DNA of 64,000 nt. It comes from UBA12191 sp964422295. GTDB lineage: Bacteria > Planctomycetota > UBA8108 > UBA1146. The notes beneath the pieces are model-generated. The model was not told where the DNA came from and did not search any database. It worked only from the letters and a program-made list of their open reading frames with translations. Below are positions 35,158 to 44,112 of the stretch, piece after piece (position 1 is the first letter of the stretch; each line of letters opens with the position of its first letter). A program made the position numbers and the translations under genes. Where the stretch lies: assembly GCA_964422295.1 (NCBI GenBank), contig CAYRAM010000004.1:62001-126000 (forward strand), written 5' to 3'.

Positions 35158-37602
35158 TCAGGGACAGCCGCTGAAGGTGGAACAATCCAGGGAATCGTCG
35201 GACGGGTCAGGTCCGCAACTTTGTGGCCCCGGAGCCGGCAAATCACCGAATCCGGAAAACAACATTCCCAGCAGCGATACCGGATCAGAGACATCCAGGC
35301 TGCCGTCGTCATTGGAGTCACAGGCATCCCCACAGGGAGGGGGACTTCCTCCGCCAAAGAGGGAGAGCAGTGAATAGACGGCATCCGAAATATTGAGAGA
35401 GCCGTCACTGTTGCAGTCACCCCTGCGGAAGATGTTTCCACCGATCAACGGGCGAAAATCCGCCGCGACCAAGAGGTGATCTGAGCCGTTGGAGTCATCA
35501 AATTGCAGACCATTCTGCGACAACGTGCCGGCCGACATCTCATCCGTGAGGAGGACGAAGTTGCGCCCCAACTCCAAAACCGAATCGGAATAGATAATGT
35601 AATCCAGATAACCCGGCGAGTAGCTGCCATTGTCATTTCTCCATGTGTAGGTCTGACGGCGGGCCACTTGGCGAGACTTGGTATCGATCAAATTGGTGCC
35701 ATCTCCGTCGGGAGCAGAATCCCAGCCCCATTGATTTTCGTCGAGAATGTCCCCGGTCAGCAGTGTGGTGCGTTGCCGAGATTCGCCGACAAAGTTCATA
35801 TCCCCAAGGATCAGAACCGGAGCTTGGGGATGGGTCGACAATGTACCTCCCAGTCTCTGATCTCGGATAAACGCGGCAATCTGATCACATTCGTTCTGCC
35901 GGCCCGATTCATTGGCGCAACAGGGGAGGTGGGCATTGATCACCATCGTCGGCACACCCCATTCACTGGAGGTATCGATCCAGGCGGCACTGTTCCCGGA
36001 CAGTGCCCAGGTCTGCAAAATCGGGAAGCGGCTCACAAAGATGCAATCCGACTGACCGACACCAAACCAGTTGCCGCCACCGGGGGGACTGACCCATGAG
36101 CCAACATATGAAACCGTTTCCGCCACCGAGTGATTGTAGATTTCCTGGAAGCAGTAGATATCTGCGGCAACCGCCGCCAATTGCCTTCCAATCTGATTCC
36201 CCTGACCCTGCCAGGGGTTGTCGGTAAGAACATTGTACGACACGACCCGCAAATCGGAGGCGACCTCACGGCTCAATGGGATTTCGACATCGGGCGGAAG
36301 TTGCCCGAAAGCCAGTGGATGAAAAAGCCCTCCGGAGTTGGGAATGCAATCCCCCCCCGGTCGATCGTCACACAACAGCACCCGAACTTCTGATCCCAGT
36401 GAGAGCAGGGGTGAACTTCTCCGGAGACTGATTTCAAACTCGGTCGCCGAAACGGTCGGAGCGGCGACGAAACCCAGATCCGCATGACTGATCGGGAAGG
36501 TGGCTCCCCCCGATCTCACCGTCCCCTGCCTGGCCCCAAAGTCCCATTCGAGTTCGGCACCGATCCCGGAGATCGCCAGCCCCGTATTGGGATTCGCATC
36601 GGTATCGATGTAGAGAAGCAACGTGTTTCCTTCATCGAGCTGAACTTCCGGCCCGGCAAAGTCGAAACGGAGGAAAAGGGACTCATCATCATCGGCCACG
36701 GAAAGAGACAGCAGATCGTGTCCACCGGAAACGGCATCGCCAACCGGGTCCTGAAGCGGGGTCACCCCACTCCAGTCGTCGTACTGTTCGTCGATGGTCA
36801 CCGCCACCTGAGTCGGGGGGCCATTCAGAGTTGTCACCACACAGACTTCCGCACAGGAAACCGATTGCCCGGGAGGCGCCACCATGCCGACGATGGAGAG
36901 TTCCAAAAGAGTCCCCGGTGCAACTCCGCTGAGGGTGTGGGTCGTCGTATCTCCCGACAATGACTGCACTGATCCGTTGACGGTCAGCTCGATGGAGCCG
37001 TAGGGCTGGGGGTTCCCCCATGAAAGCACGGCCCCGTCCTGAGTGGGAGTGCAGGCGAAATTCTGTACAGACGGCAAAACCGATACTGGGGAGGTAAAGA
37101 TACGGGTACACCAGCTGTTGAGCACGCCGTCACTGTTGGCAGGGAAATCATCGGTGACATTCAGTGTCCAAACCCCTTGTGATCCCTGACCGCTGAAAAC
37201 ACTGAGAGGGCCATTCGAGGGTTGCATGTAGCAACCAAAGTCGTAGGGGACTGCACCATTGGGCACCCCTCCATCGCTGTAGATGACCCGCAAATCATCC
37301 AGGTCTCCTCCGAGACCATCATGAAGCCGCAGGGAAGTCCCGGCAGGAGAGGTCAAATCGACCAGCAAATCGGCGACAAAGCCATGGGTGATATCAACTC
37401 TGACGTGCAAGTCTTCGATGGTCATGTTGTCAGTGATCAAGATCGAATCGGAGATGGAGACTGGCGTCCCGTTCTCTCCTCCGAAAACAATCCCCGGAGA
37501 AGAGCAAACTTCCTGGCCCGGTTGAGCGACAACTGTACCCAGAGGCAACAGAGCAGCACTAACGAGCAAGGTCGATGTCATTAGAAATCGATGGGTCCAC
37601 AT
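35158..37602 (-). CDS. Secreted endonuclease/exonuclease/phosphatase-family protein with P-domain and dockerin
   Basis: An 814-residue exported protein from the ATG at 37602 (GGAGG 8 nt upstream), with a signal peptide of about 27 residues. Domains in order: a proprotein-convertase P-domain (about 30-175, GQGSQGVWTLNVTD), an Fn3-like region (180-270), a CBM9-like domain (280-430), an endonuclease/exonuclease/phosphatase domain (about 450-730) and a dockerin-like end with a CGPDPSDDSLDC tail. In the nuclease part RVVSYNVL, CFQEI, ILGDMNFVG and SDHLLVAADF supply the Asn, Glu, Asp-Asn and Asp-His catalytic positions. Likely degrades extracellular DNA or phosphoesters; the substrate is not known. 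Confidence 0.85.
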   Translation of the reverse strand: MWTHRFLMTSTLLVSAALLPLGTVVAQPGQEVCSSPGIVFGGENGTPVSISDSILITDNMTIEDLHVRVDITHGFVADLLVDLTSPAGTSLRLHDGLGGDLDDLRVIYSDGGVPNGAVPYDFGCYMQPSNGPLSVFSGQGSQGVWTLNVTDDFPANSDGVLNSWCTRIFTSPVSVLPSVQNFACTPTQDGAVLSWGNPQPYGSIELTVNGSVQSLSGDTTTHTLSGVAPGTLLELSIVGMVAPPGQSVSCAEVCVVTTLNGPPTQVAVTIDEQYDDWSGVTPLQDPVGDAVSGGHDLLSLSVADDDESLFLRFDFAGPEVQLDEGNTLLLYIDTDANPNTGLAISGIGAELEWDFGARQGTVRSGGATFPISHADLGFVAAPTVSATEFEISLRRSSPLLSLGSEVRVLLCDDRPGGDCIPNSGGLFHPLAFGQLPPDVEIPLSREVASDLRVVSYNVLTDNPWQGQGNQIGRQLAAVAADIYCFQEIYNHSVAETVSYVGSWVSPPGGGNWFGVGQSDCIFVSRFPILQTWALSGNSAAWIDTSSEWGVPTMVINAHLPCCANESGRQNECDQIAAFIRDQRLGGTLSTHPQAPVLILGDMNFVGESRQRTTLLTGDILDENQWGWDSAPDGDGTNLIDTKSRQVARRQTYTWRNDNGSYSPGYLDYIIYSDSVLELGRNFVLLTDEMSAGTLSQNGLQFDDSNGSDHLLVAADFRPLIGGNIFRRGDCNSDGSLNISDAVYSLLSLFGGGSPPPCGDACDSNDDGSLDVSDPVSLLGMLFSGFGDLPAPGPQSCGPDPSDDSLDCSTFSGCP

Positions 37603-37890
37603 GCAGACCGCCTCCAATTTCGCTCCAGCAACGGGTCAACTCATGAAAAACCAGCAATGAGAATAGTCGTTGCCAACTTCGACGACGATTCATCTTCATA
37701 AACCCCGTGTACTCCAGATTAGCACCCACTATATATGTAGTTAAGCAGCAACTCGATCATTCTCACCATTCCTTCTTGCAAACACTTGCCGGGATACTTC
37801 CTTTTATTAAGTTTGACGAACCTGTGTCTTTACTCCAAGAACTGATAAAACAATCAGAGAACCAAGTGTGCTGAGAAAGAAAGGATCACG

Positions 37891-38748
37891 ATGTCAATGC
37901 CAACGCAATCCATCAGTTTCCTGATCTCGATGCTGCTTATTCTTCTCTCTTGCGGCTGTCAACTCCCCCTCAATAAAACGGATGCGAACATGCAAGAGGG
38001 AACTCTTGTCATCGCAGGTGGTGGAAGCCTGCCAGAGGTAATCTACTCTGCAGCAATCCAATCTTCAGGGGGAATTGACGTTCCTGTTTTGATCATCCCC
38101 CAAGCATCCAGCACCACTACTGCAGGTCCCAGAAACAAGAAAAAGTTTGAAAGCTTTGGTTGTGCCAGGGTCAAAATTCTCGACCTCTCAGATGAGGCTG
38201 CCGCGCTTGAATCGGTGTACAGTTCGCAATTGATTTGGATCAGTGGCGGTGATCAAAACCGATTGATGGAAAGACTCCCCGATTCCGTAGAAGAAGCAAT
38301 CCGACACTGTTTCGAGCGCGGTGGGGTCATCGGTGGAAGCAGCGCCGGTGCTGCCGTCATGTCATCATCAATGATTACTGGGGAAGCAAATCTGGAGGGG
38401 GTTGAGGCTGGGGCCACTGAGATCGCAGAAGGACTCGGGCTGATTCCTCATGCCATCATCGACCAACACTTTCACAAACGACAGCGCTTTAATCGCCTTC
38501 TCTCCGCTGTACTTGATCAGCCCCAGCTTGTGGGGATCGGCATCGATGAAGGCACCGCAGTGGTCGTGCAGAAAAATCACCTGAATGTCATCGGAAGATC
38601 CAGTGTTGTCATACTCGATGCACGTGGATCCGAGGTCAGCGCAACCACCTCCGCTCCACAAACAGATTCAGAATCCACACAAATTCTCGGGGCGCGGGGT
38701 GTTCGCCTGCACCTCCTACATGACGGAATGTCCTTCTCATTCGATTAG
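37891..38748 (+). CDS. Cyanophycinase-family peptidase (S51), lipoprotein
   Basis: Peptidase S51 protein that should hydrolyse cyanophycin (multi-L-arginyl-poly-aspartate) to beta-Asp-Arg dipeptides. The 285-residue protein has an N-terminal hydrophobic segment ending LLSCGC, a lipobox-like site, so it is probably exported. GGSSAGAAVMSSS carries the nucleophile (Ser151), with ISGGDQNRL, IDQHFHKRQRFNRL and GIGIDEGTAVVV as the other family motifs. AAAGGA precedes the ATG. It converges with the isoaspartyl peptidase gene, 15 nt apart. Other S51 peptidases, such as alpha-aspartyl dipeptidase, are shorter and lack this pattern. Confidence 0.88.
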   Translation: MSMPTQSISFLISMLLILLSCGCQLPLNKTDANMQEGTLVIAGGGSLPEVIYSAAIQSSGGIDVPVLIIPQASSTTTAGPRNKKKFESFGCARVKILDLSDEAAALESVYSSQLIWISGGDQNRLMERLPDSVEEAIRHCFERGGVIGGSSAGAAVMSSSMITGEANLEGVEAGATEIAEGLGLIPHAIIDQHFHKRQRFNRLLSAVLDQPQLVGIGIDEGTAVVVQKNHLNVIGRSSVVILDARGSEVSATTSAPQTDSESTQILGARGVRLHLLHDGMSFSFD

Positions 38749-38763
38749 CCAGGGATGCCACTT

Positions 38764-39822
38764 TCATTCATCCGTTGTTCCCGCTTCATCCCAGATTCCC
38801 ACTTCGAAACGCCCATTTGAATCAGCAGCTCCCCGATACATTCCTGTTGTGTTGAAGACGAGTGCGATCTCCCCTTCGTGAGATACGACAATGACGCCGC
38901 CATCCCCTTTGGCGAGTTTTCCGAAGACCACCTCACGTGCTGCCTCTTCAGCGGTCATGCCGCGGTACTCCATCAGGGCTGCGATATCTCGGGCAACGGT
39001 GTGCCTGATAAACTCCTCCCCGGTTCCTGTACAGGAAACTGCGCAACTGCGATTGTTTGCATAAGTCCCCGCACCGATCACTGGTGAGTCGCCGATACGG
39101 CCGAAGCGTTTGTTGGTCAATCCGCCTGTCGAAGTCGCCGCTGCCAGATTGCCGTCAGAGTCCAATGCGACAGCACCGACGGTTCCCCGTTCTCGAATAT
39201 CGTCCTTTTTCTTCTCCCGCTCACGCTCCTGGGCCCGCTCCCATTGCTGACGTCGATGATCCACGTCGAGGGATCGTGGGTCGATCTCATCGAAACCGGC
39301 CATCCTGGCATACTCTTCGGCGCCCGTCGCCGTGAACATCACATGCCTGCTGTTATCCATAACGTGGCGAGCAACCAGGATGGGATTGCTGACTGTGCGT
39401 ATTCCCGCAACGGCCCCACAGGCCAAAGTCTTGCCATCCATGATCGAAGCATCGAGTTCGTGTTCTCCATTGGCAGTGAACACCGCTCCGAGACCGGCAT
39501 TGAAGTTCGGGTCATTCTCAAGAAGCCGGACGACCTCCTGGACCGCATCGAGGCTGGATCCACCTTCACGCAGAATATTCTCACCCTTGATCAAAGCTCT
39601 CGTCAATGAAAGCCGTCTTTCAGCTGCTTCAGGAGAATTGCGCTCGATGACACCTGCACCCCCATGGATCGCAATCGCATAGTGACCACTGAAATCCGGG
39701 AGTGGATTTCTCCCATTAATAAGATGACTGCAACCCGTACTGGAAAAAATGAGCGCCAGCAGCATAAGTTGCACACTGAAATTTGTCCGTCGCAACAAAC
39801 TTGGTCTAAACAAGAAGTTCAT
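38764..39822 (-). CDS. iaaA: Isoaspartyl peptidase/L-asparaginase, lipoprotein
   Basis: Ntn-hydrolase of the plant-type asparaginase family, which cleaves isoaspartyl dipeptides and can act on beta-Asp-Arg from cyanophycin. The 352-residue protein has a signal peptide with lipobox-like SSTGC (Cys31). AIHGGAG begins the catalytic domain, GSSLDAVQEVVRLLENDP and FNAGLGAVFTANGEHELDASIMDG follow, and GTVGAVALD has the autocleavage Thr214 nucleophile. A charged, Arg/Glu/Lys-rich linker (about 190-212) precedes it. GAGGA is 5 nt before the ATG. Opposite strand to the cyanophycinase. Confidence 0.9.
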   Translation of the reverse strand: MNFLFRPSLLRRTNFSVQLMLLALIFSSTGCSHLINGRNPLPDFSGHYAIAIHGGAGVIERNSPEAAERRLSLTRALIKGENILREGGSSLDAVQEVVRLLENDPNFNAGLGAVFTANGEHELDASIMDGKTLACGAVAGIRTVSNPILVARHVMDNSRHVMFTATGAEEYARMAGFDEIDPRSLDVDHRRQQWERAQEREREKKKDDIRERGTVGAVALDSDGNLAAATSTGGLTNKRFGRIGDSPVIGAGTYANNRSCAVSCTGTGEEFIRHTVARDIAALMEYRGMTAEEAAREVVFGKLAKGDGGVIVVSHEGEIALVFNTTGMYRGAADSNGRFEVGIWDEAGTTDE

Positions 39823-39890
39823 ATGATTCCTCTGCGCTATCTCTTGATCAACTTGGTTGGATCAACCCTTAAAGGAAACTGCAACCGAAA

Positions 39891-40355
39891 CTAATGAGAC
39901 GTTGCCCCCGCACCCGATTCGAGTTTTTCCTTGAGACTGTTCAACTCACTTTGCAAGGCGTCACAACTCGATTTTTTCATTCCCCAGCCGAAGAGAAAAA
40001 AGAAGACTTTGGTGATGCCCTTGGGATGTACCTCTGCACTTTCTGTGACCCTGGTTCTTCCACCTCCGAGATCTTCAAACTCGTAGAGTGCGTCGATATC
40101 AAATGCCGTGCTTGTAAGGTGGATTTCACTCAAGCGGTCCAACTCATATCGGGTCACCTCCCCATTCATCTCCATCCTCCGGCCTCTATCTTCGGTCACG
40201 ATTCTGAAGGTCGTCCCAACATGTTCAGGGGTTTCCTCGATCACTTCGTCTTCGACGACTGTAATGCTCCAGTCGGCGACATTTTCCAAGGTGTAGCGGA
40301 ATACCTCCGACAATGGCCTAGAAATCTCGACATCGGTGGTGGTCTTCATACCCAT
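39891..40355 (-). CDS. SRPBCC-family protein
   Basis: A 154-residue protein with the START/polyketide-cyclase fold pattern: VEISRPLSEVFRYTLENVADW at the start, beta strands in the middle, and a long C-terminal helix (SSCDALQSELNSLKEKLE). Such proteins bind hydrophobic ligands or act as cyclases; the ligand is unknown. A hydrophobic FFFLFGWG stretch near the end may contact the membrane. The start is the ATG at 40355; a second ATG lies two codons further. Divergent from katG. Confidence 0.75.
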   Translation of the reverse strand: MGMKTTTDVEISRPLSEVFRYTLENVADWSITVVEDEVIEETPEHVGTTFRIVTEDRGRRMEMNGEVTRYELDRLSEIHLTSTAFDIDALYEFEDLGGGRTRVTESAEVHPKGITKVFFFLFGWGMKKSSCDALQSELNSLKEKLESGAGATSH

Positions 40356-40581
40356 TTGTTCACCTTCCGCAAAATCTGCATACCAAGGGAAAACCGGATC
40401 CCAGAAGTCCGTTGGTTTTCGGTTGTTTGCCTGGATTCCCGGCAGGTAGCATACAGCACCTGCGTCAGCGGTGCCAAAAGACAAGAGCGAGCAGATGCAG
40501 CTGGAGCCCTCTTTGCCAATGGGGGCTCTGTTTCAATGATCACTTCCCCTTTGAGAAAACAAAGGACAGACAGGAGAATCG

Positions 40582-42777
40582 ATGAGCGATATCAGCAAGT
40601 GCCCGGCGATGGGTGGCCCCCAGCAGCACATCGCTGCCAGCACCAGTGCCAATCAGCGCTGGTGGCCGAATCAACTCAACCTCAAGGTGCTCAATCAGAA
40701 CACACCGCAGGTGAGCCCCATGAACGACAACTTCAACTATGTTGAAGAATTCAATAGCGTCGATCTTGAAGAGTTACGCAAAGACATCGATGAAGTGATG
40801 ACCACTTCCCAGGAGTGGTGGCCCGCCGACTATGGTCACTACGGACCCCTCTTCATCCGCATGGCTTGGCACAGTGCCGGAACCTACCGCATCGGAGACG
40901 GTCGTGGTGGCGCGGGAGCGGGAACCCTGCGTTTTGCCCCCCTCAACAGCTGGCCTGACAACGCCAACCTCGACAAGGCGCGCATGCTTCTGTGGCCTGT
41001 GAAAAAGAAGTACGGCCGGCGCTTGTCTTGGGCAGACCTGATGGTCTACACCGGCAACTGCGCCCTGGAATCGATGGGCTTCAAGACCTTCGGATTCTCC
41101 GGTGGGCGTCAGGATGTCTTCGAACCGGAAGATGACATCTACTGGGGATCGGAAACGGAATGGCTCGCCGATGAACGCTACAGTGGCGATCGGGATTTGG
41201 AAGGCAACCTCGGTGCAGTGCAGATGGGTTTGATCTACGTCAACCCTGAAGGTCCCAACGGCAATCCCAATCCCATTGCCGCAGCCAAAGATATTCGTGA
41301 GACCTTTGGCCGCATGGCGATGAATGATGAGGAGACGGTCGCTCTCATCGCAGGGGGCCACACCTTCGGCAAGGCACACGGTGCGGCACCCGATTCTCAT
41401 GTCGGTCCCGAGCCGGAAGGCACACCCACTGAGAATCAGGGGATCGGCTGGGTGAACAGTTACGGCAGCGGCAAAGGTGTCGACACCATCACCAGCGGAC
41501 TCGAAGGAGCCTGGACCACCAACCCTGTGCAGTGGGACAACAACTACTTTGAAAACCTCTTCGGTTACGAGTGGAAGCAGACCCAAAGCCCCGCCGGTGC
41601 CACCCAGTGGATTCCCACGGATGCAGCCGCCGACGGAACTGTGCCCGATGCCCACGATTCCAGCAAGCGCCACACTCCGGTGATGTTCACCACCGATTTG
41701 GCCCTGAGGGAGGATCAAGCCTACGCTCCCATCTCAAAGAACTTCCTGGAGAACCCGGAGCAGTTCGCCGACGCCTTCGCGCGTGCTTGGTACAAGTTGA
41801 CCCATCGCGACATGGGCCCCATCAGCCGTTGCCACGGTGCCCAGGTTCCGGCAGAGCCTCTGATCTGGCAGGACCCGGTCCCCGCCGTCGATCACGAGTT
41901 GATCAACGACGATGACGTTGCCGCCCTCAAAGCCAAGGTCAATGGGTCCGGCATCGGCGGTGAGAAGTTGGTTGCCACTGCCTGGGCTTCCGCCTCCACT
42001 TTCCGTTGCACCGACCATCGCGGCGGTGCCAACGGTGCCCGCATTCAGCTGGCTCCACAGAAGTACTGGGAAGCGAACAACCCGTCCCAGTTGTCAGAAG
42101 TCCTCGATTCTCTCGAGGGGATTCGCAGTGAATTCAACAACGCCCACTCCGGGGGCAAGCAGATTTCTGCTGCCGACATGATCGTCCTCGCAGGTTGTGC
42201 CGCGGTGGAAACCGCAGCCGCCGCCGGTGGCCACAACGTCACCGTGCCATTTACTCCGGGCCGCACCGATGCCACTGCCGAGCACACCGATGTGGATTCC
42301 TTCGCCGTCCTTGAGCCGCAGGCAGATGGTTTCCGTAACTACTACTCGGCAGCCTGCACCCGCTCTTCCGAAGAGCTTTTGGTCGATCGCGCGCAGATGC
42401 TTGGCCTCAGCGCTCCAGAGATGACAGTTCTCGTCGGTGGAATGAGGGCCCTCAACGCCAACACCGGCCACGCCGAATTCGGAGTTTTCACCGATCGCCC
42501 TGGAGTTCTCAGCAATGACTTCTTCGTCAATCTTCTCGATGTTGGAACAAAGTGGCAGGTCTCCGAGCGTTGCGAGCACCTTTATGAAGGTAGCGATCGT
42601 AGCAGTGGCGAGTCGAAGTGGCGCGCTTCTGCCGTCGATCTGGTCTTTGGTTCCAACTCGCAACTGCGCGCCATCTCCGAGGTATACGCCTCTGACGATG
42701 GAGCGAACCAGTTTGTCACCGATTTTGTCTGCGCCTGGAACAAAGTGATGAACGCAGACCGATTCGACGTCTCCTGA
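40582..42777 (+). CDS. katG: Catalase-peroxidase KatG
   Basis: Bifunctional haem enzyme that removes hydrogen peroxide. The 731-residue length fits. Arg93, Trp96 and His97 in RMAWHSAGTYR form the distal site; Trp96, Tyr219 (GLIYVNPEG) and Met245 should make the family's covalent adduct; His260 in AGGHTFGKAHG is the proximal haem ligand. The C-terminal half repeats the peroxidase fold without haem. GGAG is 6 nt before the ATG. Its terminator follows. KatG is usually induced by peroxide, but I see no clear OxyR or PerR box here. Confidence 0.98.
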   Translation: MSDISKCPAMGGPQQHIAASTSANQRWWPNQLNLKVLNQNTPQVSPMNDNFNYVEEFNSVDLEELRKDIDEVMTTSQEWWPADYGHYGPLFIRMAWHSAGTYRIGDGRGGAGAGTLRFAPLNSWPDNANLDKARMLLWPVKKKYGRRLSWADLMVYTGNCALESMGFKTFGFSGGRQDVFEPEDDIYWGSETEWLADERYSGDRDLEGNLGAVQMGLIYVNPEGPNGNPNPIAAAKDIRETFGRMAMNDEETVALIAGGHTFGKAHGAAPDSHVGPEPEGTPTENQGIGWVNSYGSGKGVDTITSGLEGAWTTNPVQWDNNYFENLFGYEWKQTQSPAGATQWIPTDAAADGTVPDAHDSSKRHTPVMFTTDLALREDQAYAPISKNFLENPEQFADAFARAWYKLTHRDMGPISRCHGAQVPAEPLIWQDPVPAVDHELINDDDVAALKAKVNGSGIGGEKLVATAWASASTFRCTDHRGGANGARIQLAPQKYWEANNPSQLSEVLDSLEGIRSEFNNAHSGGKQISAADMIVLAGCAAVETAAAAGGHNVTVPFTPGRTDATAEHTDVDSFAVLEPQADGFRNYYSAACTRSSEELLVDRAQMLGLSAPEMTVLVGGMRALNANTGHAEFGVFTDRPGVLSNDFFVNLLDVGTKWQVSERCEHLYEGSDRSSGESKWRASAVDLVFGSNSQLRAISEVYASDDGANQFVTDFVCAWNKVMNADRFDVS

Positions 42778-42801
42778 GATCGTACTACACGACAAATTGA
42801 A

Positions 42802-42842
42802 CAGGCCCGCACACCCATAGGGAGTGCGGGCCTGCTTTTTGT
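42802..42842 (+). terminator. katG terminator
   Basis: An 11-bp stem at 42802-42812 and 42824-42834 with an 11-nt loop, followed by CTTTTTG. It sits 25 nt after the katG stop. Confidence 0.92.
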
Positions 42843-42852
42843 TGGATCGACA

Positions 42853-43977
42853 CTACTCCCTGCGATGATTCCTGCTCGGAAGAAACCGCACCGGCCTCTG
42901 CTTCTCTGCGCCCTTTTTGCGCAAATCGACCTCGGTGAACCCGGGTCCTTTCGGAGCAAAATTGTAGGTGAATACAGGTTGATCGGCTTTCCCTTCACCG
43001 GCGAAGGGATTGCGAAAGGTCAGGGTCACGCCGTCAAAATCCCCTTCGTAATACTCCGGGTTGGGGCTTTCAGTGTGAATCACAAACATATGAAAAGCTT
43101 CCCTGGAACTGTCGAAGCCGATCAGGGTGATGCTGGAAACGCTCCTCTTTCTACCATCCATTAGGGACAGAGAAGCTAGGAAGCGACCATCGCAGATGAT
43201 CCTCCCTGCCCTCGGCAATACCTCTTCTGAATCTGCGATCATGTCACCTGCAAATTTATGAAGGAGCTGATGCTCTTCGGAATAGTTTTCTGCGGGATCA
43301 CTCCTCTGATCCGAGAGATTGAAAACTTTCGGAATCGGTTTGGCGGCAATCAACTCCGCCAACAGATTCACTTCTTTGCCCTTTTTCGGTTCGGCATTCA
43401 GGGTCAAGAACGGAATCTTCGATTCCCCCAGATAGATCTCGCTTTCGCTGGTTTTCTTTGACACATCAAAGCGGGTTTTCTGAATCACATACCCGAAGGG
43501 GCCCTTCAGAACTCGCTCTCCATCTTCCTCAGTCCCCGAGCGATAGGCGAAGGGGGTTCGCAATTCTTCCATGCCGATCAGGAAGTACTGCTGCAGATCT
43601 GTCCGGTAGCCCTGTAGTTGGTACTCGGCAGACTTCTTCCCCTGGGTCATGCCACGAGTGAGCAAAAATTGATCACCAAGGATCATCTGTGAAGTTGATT
43701 CGCCCAACAACTGGATAAATTTGGGGCCCTTCTCCCCAGTCAATGGATCGACGCCCCCCAGCGTGTAATCCAACTGACCATTCCAACGATAATGCCCGGC
43801 TTCTTTGGCGAGTCGGGAGTGTTGATCGGTGAGGGACGATCTCTGCTGATCCTCTTCCCCGGAGTCTTGGGTGAACCCGCTTCCTCCCCTGAGTTCGTTC
43901 CCAATCAGATGGGGGGATTCCAAACAACAGAAACCTGCCCCTAACACGATTATCGCTGCAAAGAATGAGTAATTCAT
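42853..43977 (-). CDS. Secreted DUF1579-like protein
   Basis: A 374-residue exported protein with a signal peptide (MNYSFFAAIIVLGAGFCCLE). Two regions look like DUF1579 beta-barrel units: HYRWNGQLDYTLGG...GDQFLLTRG...LQGYRTDLQQYFLIGM (about 60-140) and ICDGRFLASLSL...TLIGFDSSREAFHMFV (about 260-345). The family has no established function. AGAGGA lies 8 nt before the ATG. It converges on katG past the terminator and is divergent from the thioredoxin-like gene, 135 nt away. Confidence 0.6.
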   Translation of the reverse strand: MNYSFFAAIIVLGAGFCCLESPHLIGNELRGGSGFTQDSGEEDQQRSSLTDQHSRLAKEAGHYRWNGQLDYTLGGVDPLTGEKGPKFIQLLGESTSQMILGDQFLLTRGMTQGKKSAEYQLQGYRTDLQQYFLIGMEELRTPFAYRSGTEEDGERVLKGPFGYVIQKTRFDVSKKTSESEIYLGESKIPFLTLNAEPKKGKEVNLLAELIAAKPIPKVFNLSDQRSDPAENYSEEHQLLHKFAGDMIADSEEVLPRAGRIICDGRFLASLSLMDGRKRSVSSITLIGFDSSREAFHMFVIHTESPNPEYYEGDFDGVTLTFRNPFAGEGKADQPVFTYNFAPKGPGFTEVDLRKKGAEKQRPVRFLPSRNHRRE

Positions 43978-44112
43978 CGAAGATCCTCTCTGATCACGCC
44001 TCAGGTGGCTGTTTCTATCCAGGTCCCGGGGCCATTTGATACAGCAATATCGACAAATGACCTATAAAAATTCTATGATAAACAGCGAAGCCGGAATTGG
44101 CGTGGAGGCACC

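Noticed and set aside
21659..37602. Cellulosome
   Set aside because: Dockerin-like ends and one cohesin-like region exist, but there is no scaffoldin, no glycoside hydrolase and no carbohydrate-binding cluster here.
40504..40528. GAGCCC/GGGCTC inverted repeat upstream of katG
   Set aside because: Only 6 bp with a 13-nt loop; no match to a known peroxide regulator site.
40774..41718. Minus-strand frame of 314 codons inside katG
   Set aside because: A composition shadow of katG; no domain and overlaps conserved active-site codons.
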